A stretch of 64,000 nucleotides of DNA from Shewanella putrefaciens (GCF_016406325.1 NZ_CP066370.1:3658001-3722000); one strand, 5' to 3'. Numbered from the stretch's first letter, positions 39,001-49,092 are shown. Program-made: numbers and translations. Notes: generated from the letters alone by a model not told the origin.

Positions 39001-39742
39001 TATCTAAGTTAATAGAACCAATAAACTCATCATCTAGATAAATTGGAACGCCCAAAGTAGTGAGCAAACCTTTGCCCGTTGAATCAATGTAGGCCTCACT
39101 CCAAAACACACTGCGCTGCGGGTTCATCGCTGGAGTCGCATACTGGAACTGTTTCTTATTGAGGAGTTCATCCCTAAATCGCAAATCATCATTGGTCCAA
39201 GGAAAATAGGACATGATTCTTTGTCTGGATAAATAATAAATAGCTGACGCTTTAGGGGCGGCTTCTTTCGCGACGGGAAAAGACAAAGATAATTCAAATA
39301 ACATCTCAAGTTCTTGATAAAACTTGTCACTACGACCATCAAGCGATCCAGCACCAGTAATCCTTCCCATATTAGTGAAAGGCTTGCCTCCCTTGGCATA
39401 ACTGGGTTCAAGGGTAAAATATTGACCACTTTCGTTAAATTTACCGTACTCAGGTAAACGGTCTTTCCGAACTAGCTCACCTAAGCGTAAATGATCGACT
39501 GCAACATCACGCAGACTTTTTACGGCACGAATACTCGACTCAAGCAACAGATCAATTTGCAACACATGTCGTTCAACTTGCTCTTCACGCTGTTCCATCT
39601 GCTGGGTTTTCTGGCGGTCAAAAAACACCCACGCAGTTAATAACGACATGACGATAACGCCTATGTACGTATAAAAAACGGCACGGTTGTAATTCTTTTG
39701 GATCGGCGATTTTAGTTGAAGATCCGGCTCACTCGATTTCAT
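36038..39742 (-). CDS. Hybrid sensor histidine kinase with two receiver domains
   Basis: The 1234 residues comprise a transmembrane helix at about 20-42, a periplasmic dCache-like sensor to about 350, a second helix at about 352-375, then a coiled segment. Two PAS domains follow (about 470-590 and 600-715). HisKA contains the phospho-accepting H731 in [18 protein letters not shown], and the HATPase domain (about 835-950) has [16 protein letters not shown]1 has D1017 in [12 protein letters not shown] and REC2 has D1160 in [13 protein letters not shown]. There is no C-terminal HPt domain, so output must go through a separate phosphotransfer protein. The ligand is unknown. Confidence 0.94.
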   Translation of the reverse strand: MKSSEPDLQLKSPIQKNYNRAVFYTYIGVIVMSLLTAWVFFDRQKTQQMEQREEQVERHVLQIDLLLESSIRAVKSLRDVAVDHLRLGELVRKDRLPEYGKFNESGQYFTLEPSYAKGGKPFTNMGRITGAGSLDGRSDKFYQELEMLFELSLSFPVAKEAAPKASAIYYLSRQRIMSYFPWTNDDLRFRDELLNKKQFQYATPAMNPQRSVFWSEAYIDSTGKGLLTTLGVPIYLDDEFIGSINLDMTLASLARQIRVYFRMPGTVILLDQQNNILSHSDFDSSDINRVYHISQRIPSELHSLPESELFDAHEGMIRNGYYIHSVALHNAPWRLLYLQDEDDLFQDSWEKLQLTFILVVIALSVLVTIVHWQTRRSFVSPASRLLSHLEGCSQEPRKPPEKITQGWEPWFLLVSRIFEENKQYTHHLAEQNKRLDKLVARRTERLKDTTERREREYALLRSLLDSIPEAIVFKDKEGNYLGCNKAAERMLGYTESEMIGLSSEDLTSPEMGIRIRAEDQQVLKDRTPLRYQEKVELAGKPVLLDTLKLPFYNRRGELLGLIAVWRDVTREYESAEQLRLSEERYHLAMDAVEDGLWDWYLDSEQIICNPAYYSMLGYKTNEFPALVSAIDHLTHPDDRIRVEEYRNQYLQDPVDAYEIEFRLLGKNGTYHWVLCRGRVVEFTADGQPKRMLGTHKDITRQKSNEVALLEAKQDAELANLYKSEFLANMSHEIRTPMNAIIGMLQLAQRTSLTPQQKDYLEKAGFSAQSLLRIINDILDFSKIEAGKLELERVPFPLDKVLDHALDLNALKAQEQGVELLLYAPVTAGLILKGDPLRLGQVLINLLSNAVKFTQSGEIELGCEDVGERDHRITLKFWVRDTGIGISKDQQEKLFDAFAQADGSTTRKYGGTGLGLSISKHLVSMMGGKMQVQSELGVGSTFSFTISFEIAEEAKVEPLVVPEKLNNLRTLVVDDNPTALQIYSAVMRDFHFEVDTAASGAEALYKLSRDPIDLLLLDWMMPEMDGSDVISAIDTMVAEGRLDKRPVIIMMTAYSAEPLQYEVESANVFAVLQKPFKASSLFDEIIAAFADEPRLNVVQSMEETDVGEHTGLVLLVEDNFINQQVATELLKSAGYEVVLADNGQVALDIIDSRPFDAVLMDIQMPVMDGLTAARALRERYSPEELPIIAMTAHAMSGDREKSLAAGMNAHITKPIVLNELFETLNHWIQHKNQHS

Positions 39743-39908
39743 CCACTACCCTTGATTGCAGCGCTTTATTTTAGCTCTCTGTGACAAAAGCTATAGGGCT
39801 AATATAGTAGCAGGAAGAAACCACCAATCACATTAAATAATTGCCGAACTAATGCTATCCATGCCCATGATTCATCGATTAAAAAAGTGTAAATGGGTGC
39901 AGAAAAAC

Positions 39909-39932
39909 AAAGGCCTCAAAGACGAGGCCTTT
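39909..39932 (-). terminator. Terminator after the PhoH-family gene
   Basis: The arms AAAGGCCTC (39909-39917) and GAGGCCTTT (39924-39932) form a 9-bp stem. It lies 22 bases past the stop at 39954, and the leftward strand continues with T-rich sequence. Confidence 0.85.
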
Positions 39933-39953
39933 TGGTCATATTCAAGGGTTCAG

Positions 39954-41348
39954 TTAAAGGTGTTCTTCGGCATATTCAGCCAAACGTGAACGTACAACCC
40001 CATTGAGGTACAAGTTAGCACTACCTTCAAAGTCTTTAAAACGCTCAACAATGTAGGTCAGCCCTGAGGTAACGGCAGTTAAATAATTAGAATCGATTTG
40101 CGCTAAGTTACCGCAACAAATCAGCTTTGTACCTTCACCCATACGGGTAATCATAGTTTTAATCTGCGAAGCGGTGAGATTTTGGCACTCATCCAATAAT
40201 ACAATTGAGTTTTGAATCGAGCGGCCACGCATAAAGTTAATCGACTTAAACTGAATATTGGCCTTTTCCATAATGTAATTGAGGCTGCCCGTGGGATTCA
40301 CATCATTCTTGTGCAGCACTTCTAAGGTATCTGTGATGGCGGCGAGCCACGGCATCATTTTCTCTTCTTCTGTGCCGGGTAAAAAACCAATAGACTCCGC
40401 TATTTCAGGCGTGTTACGGGTGACTATCACCTTGTCGTAGCGATTACGCTCAACCACAAGCTCAAGGGCTGCAGCCATAGCAAGCAGGGTTTTACCACAA
40501 CCTGCGGGACCCGTTAAAATCACGAGTTCGATATCGGGATCGAGTAGCGCCTGTAATGCCATGCCTTGATAGACATTTTTCGGTTTAACCCCCCAAGCCT
40601 CAAGGTTTTTCATCCGCTCACGACCTAAATCTAAGATATGTAGGTGAGTATCAGTACGCCCCGTGACTCGGCCACAAAAATCCGACTCTGTATCGATAAG
40701 GTATTGGTTAATATAAAATTGATCGTTTTCCAGATCCTTAAGTGGCACTTCATGGATAATATGTCTGCCATGGCGCTCGGTAGAAACTTTATTTAAATGT
40801 TCCCAAAAATTGCCTTCAAATTGGTAAAAACCTTTACTGAGGAAGCGAATATCATCAATCAACTGGTCGGTACGGTAATCTTCCACTAATTGAATGCCAG
40901 CACCTTTGGCTTTAAGGCGCATATTAATGTCTTTAGTGACTAATACGACGGTACGTGGATGGTGGAGGTTTTGTAGGTGAAGTGCAGTGTTGATAATGCG
41001 GTTGTCGTTTCCATCCCCCGGCAAGCTGCCTAAGGTAAAATCAACAAGGTGATCAGGGAAAATAGAGAGCGCTCCTATCGCATCGGCATGACCCTCTCGA
41101 CTCGGCAGTGGTACACCATTAATAATCTGCTCAGGTGTGGTATCACCTCCTAGGGTATCTTCCAACGCCCTGATGGCCACCCTAGCATCCCGACTCACAT
41201 CACTCTTTCGATCTTTTATCTGGTCTAGCTCTTCTAGCACTGTCATCGGAATGACCACATCGTGCTCTTTAAACGAATAGATCGCCAAAGGTTCATGCAG
41301 TAACACATTGGTATCCAGTACAAACAACTTTCTGTCGTCTTGTTCCAT
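39954..41348 (-). CDS. PhoH family ATPase with N-terminal PIN domain (PhoH2 type)
   Basis: The 464 residues fuse a PIN ribonuclease domain (about 1-150; acidic site begins FVLDTNVLLHEP, with later Asp in TKDINMRLKAKG) to a PhoH ATPase domain (about 245-450) with Walker A GPAGCGKTLLA and Walker B SIVLLDECQN. PIN-PhoH proteins have been described as RNA helicase-RNases related to toxin-antitoxin components. The name PhoH comes from phosphate-starvation induction in E. coli. A strong Pho-box-like site with a spaced -10 lies upstream on the same strand (41575-41592), which is consistent with such control here. The gene stands alone between two terminators. Confidence 0.93.
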   Translation of the reverse strand: MEQDDRKLFVLDTNVLLHEPLAIYSFKEHDVVIPMTVLEELDQIKDRKSDVSRDARVAIRALEDTLGGDTTPEQIINGVPLPSREGHADAIGALSIFPDHLVDFTLGSLPGDGNDNRIINTALHLQNLHHPRTVVLVTKDINMRLKAKGAGIQLVEDYRTDQLIDDIRFLSKGFYQFEGNFWEHLNKVSTERHGRHIIHEVPLKDLENDQFYINQYLIDTESDFCGRVTGRTDTHLHILDLGRERMKNLEAWGVKPKNVYQGMALQALLDPDIELVILTGPAGCGKTLLAMAAALELVVERNRYDKVIVTRNTPEIAESIGFLPGTEEEKMMPWLAAITDTLEVLHKNDVNPTGSLNYIMEKANIQFKSINFMRGRSIQNSIVLLDECQNLTASQIKTMITRMGEGTKLICCGNLAQIDSNYLTAVTSGLTYIVERFKDFEGSANLYLNGVVRSRLAEYAEEHL

Positions 41349-41750
41349 GGCGCCTCCAGAGTGCTTGATTGATGTCTACGCTACATCCTGTCTCACGTTA
41401 GATTGCATGGCTCCTGTCATTAGCTTAGATAAGGTTAGAATGATCTTTAGGTTCAAACATCTAGCTCGAAAAAAGCTAAAGGCTTAAATTAATACTGGCA
41501 CCAAACTCACCAAAGCTCAATTAAGTTTGCCATTGTTTAAGTCTGTGACTCGAGGGCAGTGTAGGTCCCTCGATATGACAGTAGCATGACAAATCGATGG
41601 CCGACTACGACAATTTTCTGACTTGTTCAATTTGTAATCTAGCGTTTGGGGAATTAGGCTCTAACGGGTGAGAGGGCGATTCAAATATTGCCAGTATTGG
41701 TATAACATACGCGCCCTTTGTTAAAGTCCGCCCAGAAATGAGAATTTAAG
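41349..41750. other. Divergent intergenic region between the PhoH-family gene and rapA
   Basis: This 402-bp region has no ORF of note. It holds promoters for two divergent genes. A Pho-box-like direct repeat for the leftward gene is at 41575-41592. I did not find a confident sigma-70 promoter for rapA; the nearest -10 candidate is TATAAC at about 41701. Confidence 0.6.
41558..41592 (-). promoter_or_regulatory. Pho box and -10 element upstream of the PhoH-family gene
   Basis: On the minus strand TTGTCATGCTACTGTCAT (41592 down to 41575) contains two TGTCA repeats with an 11-bp period, as in the PhoB consensus CTGTCATAAATCTGTCAC. After 11 bases a -10-like TACACT follows (41563-41558). PhoB promoters place the -10 about 10 bp after the box. 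The gene start is 226 bases further on, which implies a long leader. This is a motif-based prediction. Confidence 0.55.
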
Positions 41751-44657
41751 ATGCCGTTCGCCTTAGGTCAACGTTGGATAAGTGATACCGAGTCAGAGCT
41801 TGGTTTAGGAACTGTGGTTCAAGTAGAAGGCCGTATGGTCACGGTGTTATTCCCTGCAACGGGTGAGAATCGCATGTTCTCCCGAGCAGAAGCCCCTCTG
41901 ACACGCGTCACCTATAATCCCGGCGATACGGTTGAAAGCCACGAAGGTTGGAGCTTAACCATTGAAGAGCTTACTGAAAAAGACGGCTTAGTGATTTATC
42001 ACGGTATTCATAGTGAAACGGGCGAGCAAGTTACTCTGCGCGAAACCTTGTTAAATCACAATATTCGCTTTAATAAACCCCAAGACCGTTTGTTTGCCGG
42101 CCAAATTGACCGCCTCGACCGTTTTGGTGTGCGTTATCAGTGCCAAATGCTACGCCATAAACTGGCAACCTCTGATTTACTCGGTCTGCAAGGTCCGCGA
42201 GTTGGCCTGATCCCACACCAAATGTGGATTGCCCATGAAGTCGGCCGCCGTTATGCACCGCGGGTATTGCTCGCCGACGAAGTGGGTTTAGGCAAAACCA
42301 TTGAGGCAGGCCTGATTATTCATCAACAACTGTTGACCGGTCGCGCCGAGCGAGTACTCGTTATCGTCCCTGATACTCTGCGTCACCAGTGGTTAGTCGA
42401 AATGCTACGCCGTTTTAACCTGCGTTTTTCAGTGTTTGATGAAGACCGTTGTGTGGAAGCCTACGCCGACCATGACAACCCTTTCTATACAGAACAGTTA
42501 GTGATTTGTTCACTCGAATTACTGCGTAAAAAGAAACGCCTCGATCAAGCCTTAGATGCCGATTGGGATTTATTAGTCGTCGATGAGGCGCATCATTTAG
42601 AGTGGACCGAAGAAGCACCAAGCCGTGCCTACCAAGTGGTTGAAGCTTTAAGTGAAGTCGTGCCCGGCGTATTACTATTAACGGCAACGCCAGATCAACT
42701 CGGCCACGAAAGCCACTTTGCGCGTTTGCGCCTACTCGATCCAGATCGTTTCTATGATTACGATGCCTTCCTCGCCGAAGAAGACAGCTATAAAGACGTC
42801 GCTATGGCCGCAGAAGCCCTCGCAGGCAACGCAAAATTACCCGATGCTGCGATTAATAGCCTGACCGAATTACTCAGCGAAAAAGACATAGCGCCTAGCA
42901 TTCGCTTAATCCAAGCCGACGGCATAGATAGCGAACTACAACAGGCCGCCCGCAGCGAATTACTGCAAGAACTGCTCGACCGTCACGGCACGGGTCGCGT
43001 GCTCTACCGTAACAGCCGCGCCTCGGTAAAAGGCTTTCCAAAGCGCTTTTTTAATCCGCATCCTCAAACCATGCCAGAGCAATACCTCACGGCTGCGCGC
43101 GTGAGTAGTATGATGGGCGGGCATAAAACCTTAGAGGCCAAAGCTGCGCAAGCCTTAAGCCCTGAAAAACTGTATCAAGAATTTGAAGATAACAGCGCCA
43201 GTTGGTGGAAATTCGATCCCCGTGTGGATTGGTTGATCGCGTTTTTAAAATCCCACCGCAGTAAGAAAGTGCTTATCATCGCTAGCCAAGCGGAAACTGC
43301 ACTCAGCCTTGAAGAAGCCCTGAGAACCAGAGAAGGTATTCAAGCAACCGTATTCCACGAAGGCATGTCGATTATCGAGCGCGATAAAGCGGGCGCTTAC
43401 TTTGCCCAAGAGGAAGGTGGCGCACAGGCACTGATCTGTTCTGAAATTGGCTCAGAAGGTCGTAATTTCCAGTTTGCCAGCCACTTAGTACTGTTCGATT
43501 TACCGCTCAACCCTGACTTGCTAGAACAACGTATCGGGCGTTTAGATCGTATCGGTCAAAAAAATGATATCCAAATTCACTTGCCCTACCTTGAAGATAC
43601 CGCCCAAGAACGCCTAATGCAGTGGTATCACCAAGGGCTCAATGCCTTTGAACTCACTTGCCCAAGCGGCCATGTGCTTTACGCTGAATTTGCTGAAGAT
43701 TTGCTCAATGTACTTGTGGGTGATGACGCGGATGAACTCACGAATCTGCTCAACCATACTCAGACCCGCTATAAAGAACTCAAGCACGCCATGGAACAGG
43801 GCCGCGATAAGCTGCTGGAAATCAACTCCCACGGTGGCGATAGAGCAAAGACCATTGTTGAGCGTCTTGCCCAAAACGATGAGAACACTCAACTCATTGG
43901 CTCAGTGATCCGTCTATGGGACATTATCGGTGTCGATCAAGAGGATAAGGGTGAGAATTCCATTATCCTGCGCCCGAGTGAACATATGATGTTCCCAACA
44001 TACCCTGGCTTACCAGAAGATGGCGTAACTGTGACCTTTGACCGCGACACAGCACTTTCGCGTGATGATATTGCGCTGATCACCCAAGAACATCCATTAG
44101 TGCAAACGGGCTTAGATTTGATCACAGGCTCAGAAACGGGTACTACCAGTGTCGCAGTATTAAAGAATAAAGCCCTGCCTGCTGGCACATTATTCTTAGA
44201 ACTCATCTACATGGCCGATGCTTCTGCGCCTAAGTCGAGCCAGTTATACCGTTACTTACCACCCACACCTATCCGCATCTTGCTGGATAAAAATGGGAAT
44301 GATCTGTCGGCCAAAGTGGATTACGCCAGCTTTGATAAGCAGCTGAGTGCGGTAAATCGGCATATCGGCGGAAAGTTAGTGACTGCATCACAACCAATCT
44401 TGCATCCACTGTTTGCCAAAGGTGAAGAATACGCACAGGCCGCTGTAGATGAGTTAGTTATACAAGCGCGTGAGAAAATGACAACACAACTCACGGGAGA
44501 ATTAGACCGCTTAGAGTCTCTCAAAGCCGTCAACCCCAATATTCGTGAAGAAGAGTTGGAATACCTACGTAACCAAATGCAAGAGCTAAACACCTATCTT
44601 GACGCCAGTCAGCTACAGCTTGATGCCATTCGTATGGTATTGGTCAGCCATGTGTAA
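41751..44657 (+). CDS. rapA: RNA polymerase-associated protein RapA
   Basis: RapA is the Swi2/Snf2-family ATPase that recycles RNA polymerase after transcription. The 968 residues start with Tudor-like N-terminal domains ([36 protein letters not shown]). The helicase motor follows: motif [15 protein letters not shown], motif [10 protein letters not shown], and motif VI-type [11 protein letters not shown]. The RapA-specific C-terminal region (about 600-968) is present in full. The length equals that of E. coli RapA. A terminator follows the stop at 44657. Confidence 0.97.
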   Translation: MPFALGQRWISDTESELGLGTVVQVEGRMVTVLFPATGENRMFSRAEAPLTRVTYNPGDTVESHEGWSLTIEELTEKDGLVIYHGIHSETGEQVTLRETLLNHNIRFNKPQDRLFAGQIDRLDRFGVRYQCQMLRHKLATSDLLGLQGPRVGLIPHQMWIAHEVGRRYAPRVLLADEVGLGKTIEAGLIIHQQLLTGRAERVLVIVPDTLRHQWLVEMLRRFNLRFSVFDEDRCVEAYADHDNPFYTEQLVICSLELLRKKKRLDQALDADWDLLVVDEAHHLEWTEEAPSRAYQVVEALSEVVPGVLLLTATPDQLGHESHFARLRLLDPDRFYDYDAFLAEEDSYKDVAMAAEALAGNAKLPDAAINSLTELLSEKDIAPSIRLIQADGIDSELQQAARSELLQELLDRHGTGRVLYRNSRASVKGFPKRFFNPHPQTMPEQYLTAARVSSMMGGHKTLEAKAAQALSPEKLYQEFEDNSASWWKFDPRVDWLIAFLKSHRSKKVLIIASQAETALSLEEALRTREGIQATVFHEGMSIIERDKAGAYFAQEEGGAQALICSEIGSEGRNFQFASHLVLFDLPLNPDLLEQRIGRLDRIGQKNDIQIHLPYLEDTAQERLMQWYHQGLNAFELTCPSGHVLYAEFAEDLLNVLVGDDADELTNLLNHTQTRYKELKHAMEQGRDKLLEINSHGGDRAKTIVERLAQNDENTQLIGSVIRLWDIIGVDQEDKGENSIILRPSEHMMFPTYPGLPEDGVTVTFDRDTALSRDDIALITQEHPLVQTGLDLITGSETGTTSVAVLKNKALPAGTLFLELIYMADASAPKSSQLYRYLPPTPIRILLDKNGNDLSAKVDYASFDKQLSAVNRHIGGKLVTASQPILHPLFAKGEEYAQAAVDELVIQAREKMTTQLTGELDRLESLKAVNPNIREEELEYLRNQMQELNTYLDASQLQLDAIRMVLVSHV

Positions 44658-44689
44658 ACACACAGCCAGATAGACTTAGTACTTAAAAT

Positions 44690-44727
44690 AACGCCCAGCG
44701 TAATTATACTCTGGGCGTTTTTATTTT
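44690..44727 (+). terminator. Rho-independent terminator after rapA
   Basis: The arms AACGCCCAG (44690-44698) and CTGGGCGTT (44711-44719) are followed by TTTTATTTTAA. It lies 33 bases past the rapA stop. Confidence 0.9.
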
Positions 44728-44826
44728 AAGGATGACACTATTATCTAAAACATCGCCCACTGATAAGTGTTCAGGTTATACTCAAGCGAAGTAATTTGTA
44801 ATACTACACAGTGGGTTATCCATCCT

Positions 44827-45711
44827 ATGGCACACATCTTTTTAGCTTTTTGGGTTTTGTCCTTAAGCCTGATGACGTTACCTTGCCTAAGTGCAGAGCC
44901 TAATACGTCCACTGAAACTCCTAGAGCTAACCCCACGAGGAACTATCTACCCGCTAATGAAGTAAAACAAATCACCATAGATAACAAACCCTATGAATTA
45001 TTAGTTCGCCCATGGGAAGGAAAAAAGAAACTCGGCGCAACCATTATTTTACCCGCTACCAATGGTACGGCTGATTCCCCCGGCCTAATGGCATTTTTGC
45101 GCCGTAATATTAATCCTGCGGGTTGGGCAAGCTTAAGTTTAACGCCGCCCAAAGAATTGCCAGCCCCCAATTTTGCAACTGCAGCAGCGGAAGTCACCAC
45201 CGCTGGGGCAGCACAATTAGCAACACCATCCAATAAGCCCAGTCAGAAAATTAAACCTGAAGACAGCAATAAACACCTACAAGAACAAGAAGAATTTTTA
45301 ATTAAAACCATGTCACAGCTCGATGGCATAGGTACAGACTATCCGGGTAAGCGAGTCCTTATTACTGCGGAACAAAGTGCGGGAATATTGATAAGCCTAC
45401 TAAGCCAAAAGAAGATTGCCGATCCCGACGTATTGATTGTCATTAATCCCTACAATGAAGATGAGACACGCAATCAAGCCATTGCAGAAAAACTGGCTAA
45501 ACTCACGATGCCAATCCTAGATATTCAATCGCCCGATGGCCACCCTGCCTCACTAGAGACAGCCGAACAACGCAAAATACTGGCTGTGACCTTAGGGACT
45601 CCAAACTACCGCCAAACTACGCTGGTACTCAACTTAGATAATGAAAGTGCTTGGCAAAATTGTTTGAACACGATCAAGGGGTTCGCCGCCAGAATGAGCG
45701 GCGCACACTGA
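44827..45711 (+). CDS. Secreted DUF3530-like protein with an alpha/beta-hydrolase-like fold
   Basis: The preferred start is ATG 44827, giving MAHIFLAFWVLSLSLMTLPCLSAEPN, a clean signal peptide. The upstream-extended frame from 44767 has a weak start. The 294-residue precursor is exported. It contains KKLGATIILPATNGTADSPGLMAFLRR, WASLSLTPPKELPAP and the helix-turn LITAEQSAGILISLLS. These resemble the DUF3530 family, which has a hydrolase-like layout. The usual nucleophile elbow GxSxG is replaced by AEQSAG, with S at the expected place. A Pro/Ala-rich insert (about 115-160) looks disordered. The enzymatic role is unknown. Confidence 0.75.
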   Translation: MAHIFLAFWVLSLSLMTLPCLSAEPNTSTETPRANPTRNYLPANEVKQITIDNKPYELLVRPWEGKKKLGATIILPATNGTADSPGLMAFLRRNINPAGWASLSLTPPKELPAPNFATAAAEVTTAGAAQLATPSNKPSQKIKPEDSNKHLQEQEEFLIKTMSQLDGIGTDYPGKRVLITAEQSAGILISLLSQKKIADPDVLIVINPYNEDETRNQAIAEKLAKLTMPILDIQSPDGHPASLETAEQRKILAVTLGTPNYRQTTLVLNLDNESAWQNCLNTIKGFAARMSGAH

Positions 45712-45769
45712 GAGATAGGTTTTTACGAAATATCTCATCTATTCCTAAGTGCGTTCAACATTCCCAGTA

Positions 45770-46576
45770 TTACCAACCAGACTGGCGATCCTGATAAGGT
45801 TTTTCAGGATCTTTAAGCTGCCGTACCGCTGCAATAGTACGATTTTTGCCTAACAAGAGCCGAATTTGGCTCAATGACTCACGGCTTAAGAGGCTACGTA
45901 CTGAGGCCGTCCAACTCCTATTAATGCTGAGCTTAATCGCCGCGGTAGCATCGGGTGATGTCTTGATTAGCTCTCTGGCTAATTGCTCTGCAGCAGCCAT
46001 TGGCTGCTCAGATAACTGAGTGACTAGTCCAAGAGCGAAGGCTTGTTCCCCTGAAAGAACCTTAGCAGTCAAACTTAATAACATCGCTTGATCTTTAGGC
46101 ATAATTTGCCTAAGTGAAACTAATCCCGCCATATCGGGCACTAACCCCCACTTAGCCTCCATAATCGATAATTGACAGTCATTGGTGGCAATACGTATAT
46201 CTGCGCCGAGCGCAATCTGCATACCACCACCAAAACAACATCCATCAAGCACGGCAATAACAGGGACGGGTAAGCGCTGCCAGCCAAGGGAAACGCGCTG
46301 AGCAAGATTAGCGTTCCCAGGTAACCATTTAAAAAGTAATTTCACCGGTTGCATCGGTGCGGACATAACACTTTTAACATCAAGCCCTGAACTAAAGTTT
46401 CCCCCAGCGCCTGAAAGAATAACCACTCTAATGGCTCGATTTTTCTGAATTTTCTTAATTGCTCTATCTAATTCGCTAAACATTAAATAGTTAATCGCGT
46501 TCATTTTTTCAGGACGATTAAGCTGCACATAGGCAATGCCATCGCTGATAGTGACTTTTACACATTGGGTACTCAT
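45770..46576 (-). CDS. Crotonase/enoyl-CoA hydratase-isomerase family protein
   Basis: ATG 46576 (MSTQCVKVTISDG) is chosen because GGAA lies 7 bases before it; the frame also opens at a TTG one codon earlier. The 268 residues have the crotonase opening AYVQLNRPEKMNAIN, the first oxyanion segment GAGGNFSSGLDVKSV, and the second, DGCCFGGGMQIALGADIRIA. The segment MEAKWGLVPDMAGLVSLRQIMP has one acidic residue at the general-acid position, as in several isomerase-type members. The exact substrate cannot be read from the sequence. It stands alone on the minus strand, convergent with the DUF3530-like gene. Confidence 0.9.
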   Translation of the reverse strand: MSTQCVKVTISDGIAYVQLNRPEKMNAINYLMFSELDRAIKKIQKNRAIRVVILSGAGGNFSSGLDVKSVMSAPMQPVKLLFKWLPGNANLAQRVSLGWQRLPVPVIAVLDGCCFGGGMQIALGADIRIATNDCQLSIMEAKWGLVPDMAGLVSLRQIMPKDQAMLLSLTAKVLSGEQAFALGLVTQLSEQPMAAAEQLARELIKTSPDATAAIKLSINRSWTASVRSLLSRESLSQIRLLLGKNRTIAAVRQLKDPEKPYQDRQSGW

Positions 46577-47094
46577 CAAATATTCCGTTACTGGTCAGTC
46601 CAGAACAAATGTTAACACATTTGGTCTAATCCACTAAAAGATATAACATAAACCTTAATTTTGACCTTAGTCAAAATATTGTCAGCCTTAATAAATTTTG
46701 GGTAGTGTTTATGTTAGGCTGTAACAACTAAACCTGATAACTACAACTATCAGCAACTTACGCAATTTATACCCCAATTAGGGCATAGATTGGTGGTAAT
46801 CACACACTCTGATGGCAAAATCTAGGTTAATAAATACCAGCACAAAGCATATCAGCGGTCAAAAATGATATGAATACTGCAACGCTTTTTACAGCTAAGA
46901 ACAAGAGTTTATTCAGTTACATATAAAATTAATTGAGGAATTTATCCCCATTAATTAGCCATATTAACTAATAAAATCTGCAAGTTATAAATAGAAGATA
47001 TAAATCAGATTTGCCCGAAGACCGCAATTCATCCGTCGGACCTGAAAATAAGTGTTATCTTCAATAAATGGGCAAATAAGGATCACCAGTCAGC
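46577..47094. other. Long intergenic region before the response regulator gene
   Basis: This 518-bp AT-rich region lies between the divergent crotonase and response-regulator genes. There is no ORF I would support. It holds the palindrome at 46658-46677 and a ribosome site (AAGGATCACC) before ATG 47095. Confidence 0.6.
46658..46677 (+). promoter_or_regulatory. Perfect palindrome resembling an FNR/DNR-family site
   Basis: ATTTTGACCTTAGTCAAAAT is an 8-bp inverted repeat around a 4-base centre. Its core TTGAC-N4-GTCAA differs from the FNR consensus TTGAT-N4-ATCAA only at the inner pair and fits the FixK/DNR-like TTGA-N6-TCAA pattern. It lies 82 bases before the crotonase start and 418 before the response-regulator gene, so it more likely serves the crotonase. 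Confidence 0.45.
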
Positions 47095-48090
47095 ATGACA
47101 ATATCTGTACTCATCTGTGACGATTCCGCTATGGCGCGCAAACAAATGGCTCGCACCCTACCAAAAGAGTGGGATGTGGAGATTACTTACGCCACCAACG
47201 GTGCCGAAGGGCTAGACGCCATACGCGCAGGTAAAGGAGAGGTCGTCTTTCTCGACCTCAATATGCCTGTGATGGATGGCTATGAAGTACTGCAAACGGT
47301 ACAACAAAACGACCTCCCCGCCCTTATTATCGTGGTTTCAGGCGATATTCAAATCAAAGCCCATGAACGGGTAAAAGCACTAGGTGCATTGGATTTTATT
47401 CAAAAGCCCGTTAGTGCCGATGCCATTAGTAATATCTTGCAGGAATACGGCATTCTGACTCTGACGCAAAAAGCGCTCGAAGATGAAACTCCGATGATTA
47501 AGGTGGATATGCGCGATGCTTGCCAAGAAATAGCTAACGTTGCCATGGGGCGCGCTGCCGATCTGCTTGCCAAGTTACTCGATGTATTTGTATTGCTGCC
47601 TATTCCAAATGTGAACGTACTTGAGGTGAGTGAACTCACCATGGCTCTAAAAGCAACAGAGGAAAGTTCAACTGTTTCAGCTCTTTGCCAAGGGTTTATT
47701 GGCGCAGGCATTGCGGGTGAGGCTCTACTGCTATTCCATGATTCCAGTTTTCAGGATATGGCAAAACTAATGAGACTCGCCGATCCTGAAGATAAAAACA
47801 CCGAAATTGAAGTGCTTATCGATACTGGTAACGTGCTAATTGGTGCATTCCTGAACGGGATTTCCGAGCAACTCGATATGAAATTTAGCCAAGGGCATCC
47901 AGTTGTGCTTGGACGCCACTGCACAGTCAATGATCTTATCCACGATAATTCAGAAAAATGGCAGAGAACACTCGCAATGGAAATAAACTATCGTATTGAA
48001 AACCATGATATTCAGTGTGATTTATTATTGCTCTTTACTGAAGACTCGATCCCGACACTCAGCTATAAACTTGGCTATTTACTCGATTAA
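47095..48090 (+). CDS. Response regulator with a C-terminal CheC-like phosphatase domain
   Basis: The 331 residues have a receiver domain (1-120) with D9/D10, the phospho-acceptor D54 in VFLDLNMPVMDG, and K104. It is followed by a CheC/CheX-type domain (about 135-331). The first catalytic-type motif is complete (D141-x3-E145-x2-N148 in DACQEIANVAMG). The second has Asp for Glu (E239-x3-D243-x2-N246 in EVLIDTGNVLIG). CheC-type domains dephosphorylate receiver domains such as CheY-P, so it may act on its own receiver or a partner. It is 18 bp upstream of a PAS-GGDEF gene. Confidence 0.9.
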   Translation: MTISVLICDDSAMARKQMARTLPKEWDVEITYATNGAEGLDAIRAGKGEVVFLDLNMPVMDGYEVLQTVQQNDLPALIIVVSGDIQIKAHERVKALGALDFIQKPVSADAISNILQEYGILTLTQKALEDETPMIKVDMRDACQEIANVAMGRAADLLAKLLDVFVLLPIPNVNVLEVSELTMALKATEESSTVSALCQGFIGAGIAGEALLLFHDSSFQDMAKLMRLADPEDKNTEIEVLIDTGNVLIGAFLNGISEQLDMKFSQGHPVVLGRHCTVNDLIHDNSEKWQRTLAMEINYRIENHDIQCDLLLLFTEDSIPTLSYKLGYLLD

Positions 48091-48108
48091 CCAGTTGGAT
48101 TTAACTTT

Positions 48109-49083
48109 ATGTCAAACGACCAAAGCGCAATGAACGAACTACACTGGCTCATTGATATGGTACAAACCATTGAAGTAGGCTTGGTGGTGTTAGATCGGCA
48201 TTACAATATCCAACTATGGAATGGCTTTATGGAGAATCACAGCGGTGTTTCTCCAAATTCAATCAAAGGCCAAAATGTATTTACGCGTTTCCCCGATCTA
48301 CCCGCAACTTGGTTAAAGCAAAAAATGGAATCGGTTTTTATGCTCAAAAACCGAGCATTCATCAGTTGGGAGCAGCGCCCATACGTGTTCCAGTTTAAAA
48401 ATTACCGTCCTATTACTGGTCGCGCTGACTTTATGTACCAAAACGTAACACTCCTCCCGCTGGCCTCATTAACGGGCAAAATCACCCACATCAGCGTGAT
48501 TGTGTATGATGTCACTGATATTGCCGTCAACAAGTTACAGTTAAAAGCGGCAAACGAACAACTCGAACGCCTAAGCCAAACCGATGGACTCACCCAACTG
48601 CATAACCGTCGGCACTGGCAACTATGCCTAGAGCATGAATTTGACTTATATGCTCGCTATAACGATATCGCGAGCCTAGTGATGATAGACATAGATAACT
48701 TTAAATACATTAACGATACCTATGGTCATGTCGCTGGGGATAAAGTGATCCAACATATAGCCCATATTCTCAGCCAATCTTTACGGGAAACCGATTGCGC
48801 AGGACGTTATGGAGGGGAAGAGTTCGCAGTTGTTATGCCAAAAACCAGCGGTGAAGATGCCTTACATTTTACTGAACGTCTACGGGAAAAAATTGCTGAG
48901 TCGACCATAGTGTATGAGAGCCTAAAAATAAAAGTGACTGTCAGCTTAGGGGTGTGCGAGATAGGCAAGCATATTAGTAGTAGCTCAAGTTGGATTTCCT
49001 GCTCTGATAAAGCACTATACGAAGCAAAGCAAAAAGGTCGTAACTGTAGTGTACTACATACTGAAAAAACAATAATTACATGA
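48109..49083 (+). CDS. PAS-GGDEF diguanylate cyclase
   Basis: The 324 residues carry an N-terminal PAS-like domain (about 10-140; MVQTIEVGLVVLDRHYNIQLWNGFMENHSG) and a GGDEF domain from about 155. The active site is GGEEF, with the product-inhibition site RETD (R-x-x-D) five residues before it. All substrate-binding positions look intact, so it should make c-di-GMP. No membrane segment is present. It follows the REC-CheC gene by 18 bp and forms a two-gene module with it, ended by a shared hairpin. Confidence 0.93.
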   Translation: MSNDQSAMNELHWLIDMVQTIEVGLVVLDRHYNIQLWNGFMENHSGVSPNSIKGQNVFTRFPDLPATWLKQKMESVFMLKNRAFISWEQRPYVFQFKNYRPITGRADFMYQNVTLLPLASLTGKITHISVIVYDVTDIAVNKLQLKAANEQLERLSQTDGLTQLHNRRHWQLCLEHEFDLYARYNDIASLVMIDIDNFKYINDTYGHVAGDKVIQHIAHILSQSLRETDCAGRYGGEEFAVVMPKTSGEDALHFTERLREKIAESTIVYESLKIKVTVSLGVCEIGKHISSSSSWISCSDKALYEAKQKGRNCSVLHTEKTIIT

Positions 49084-49092
49084 TTTTAAAGA

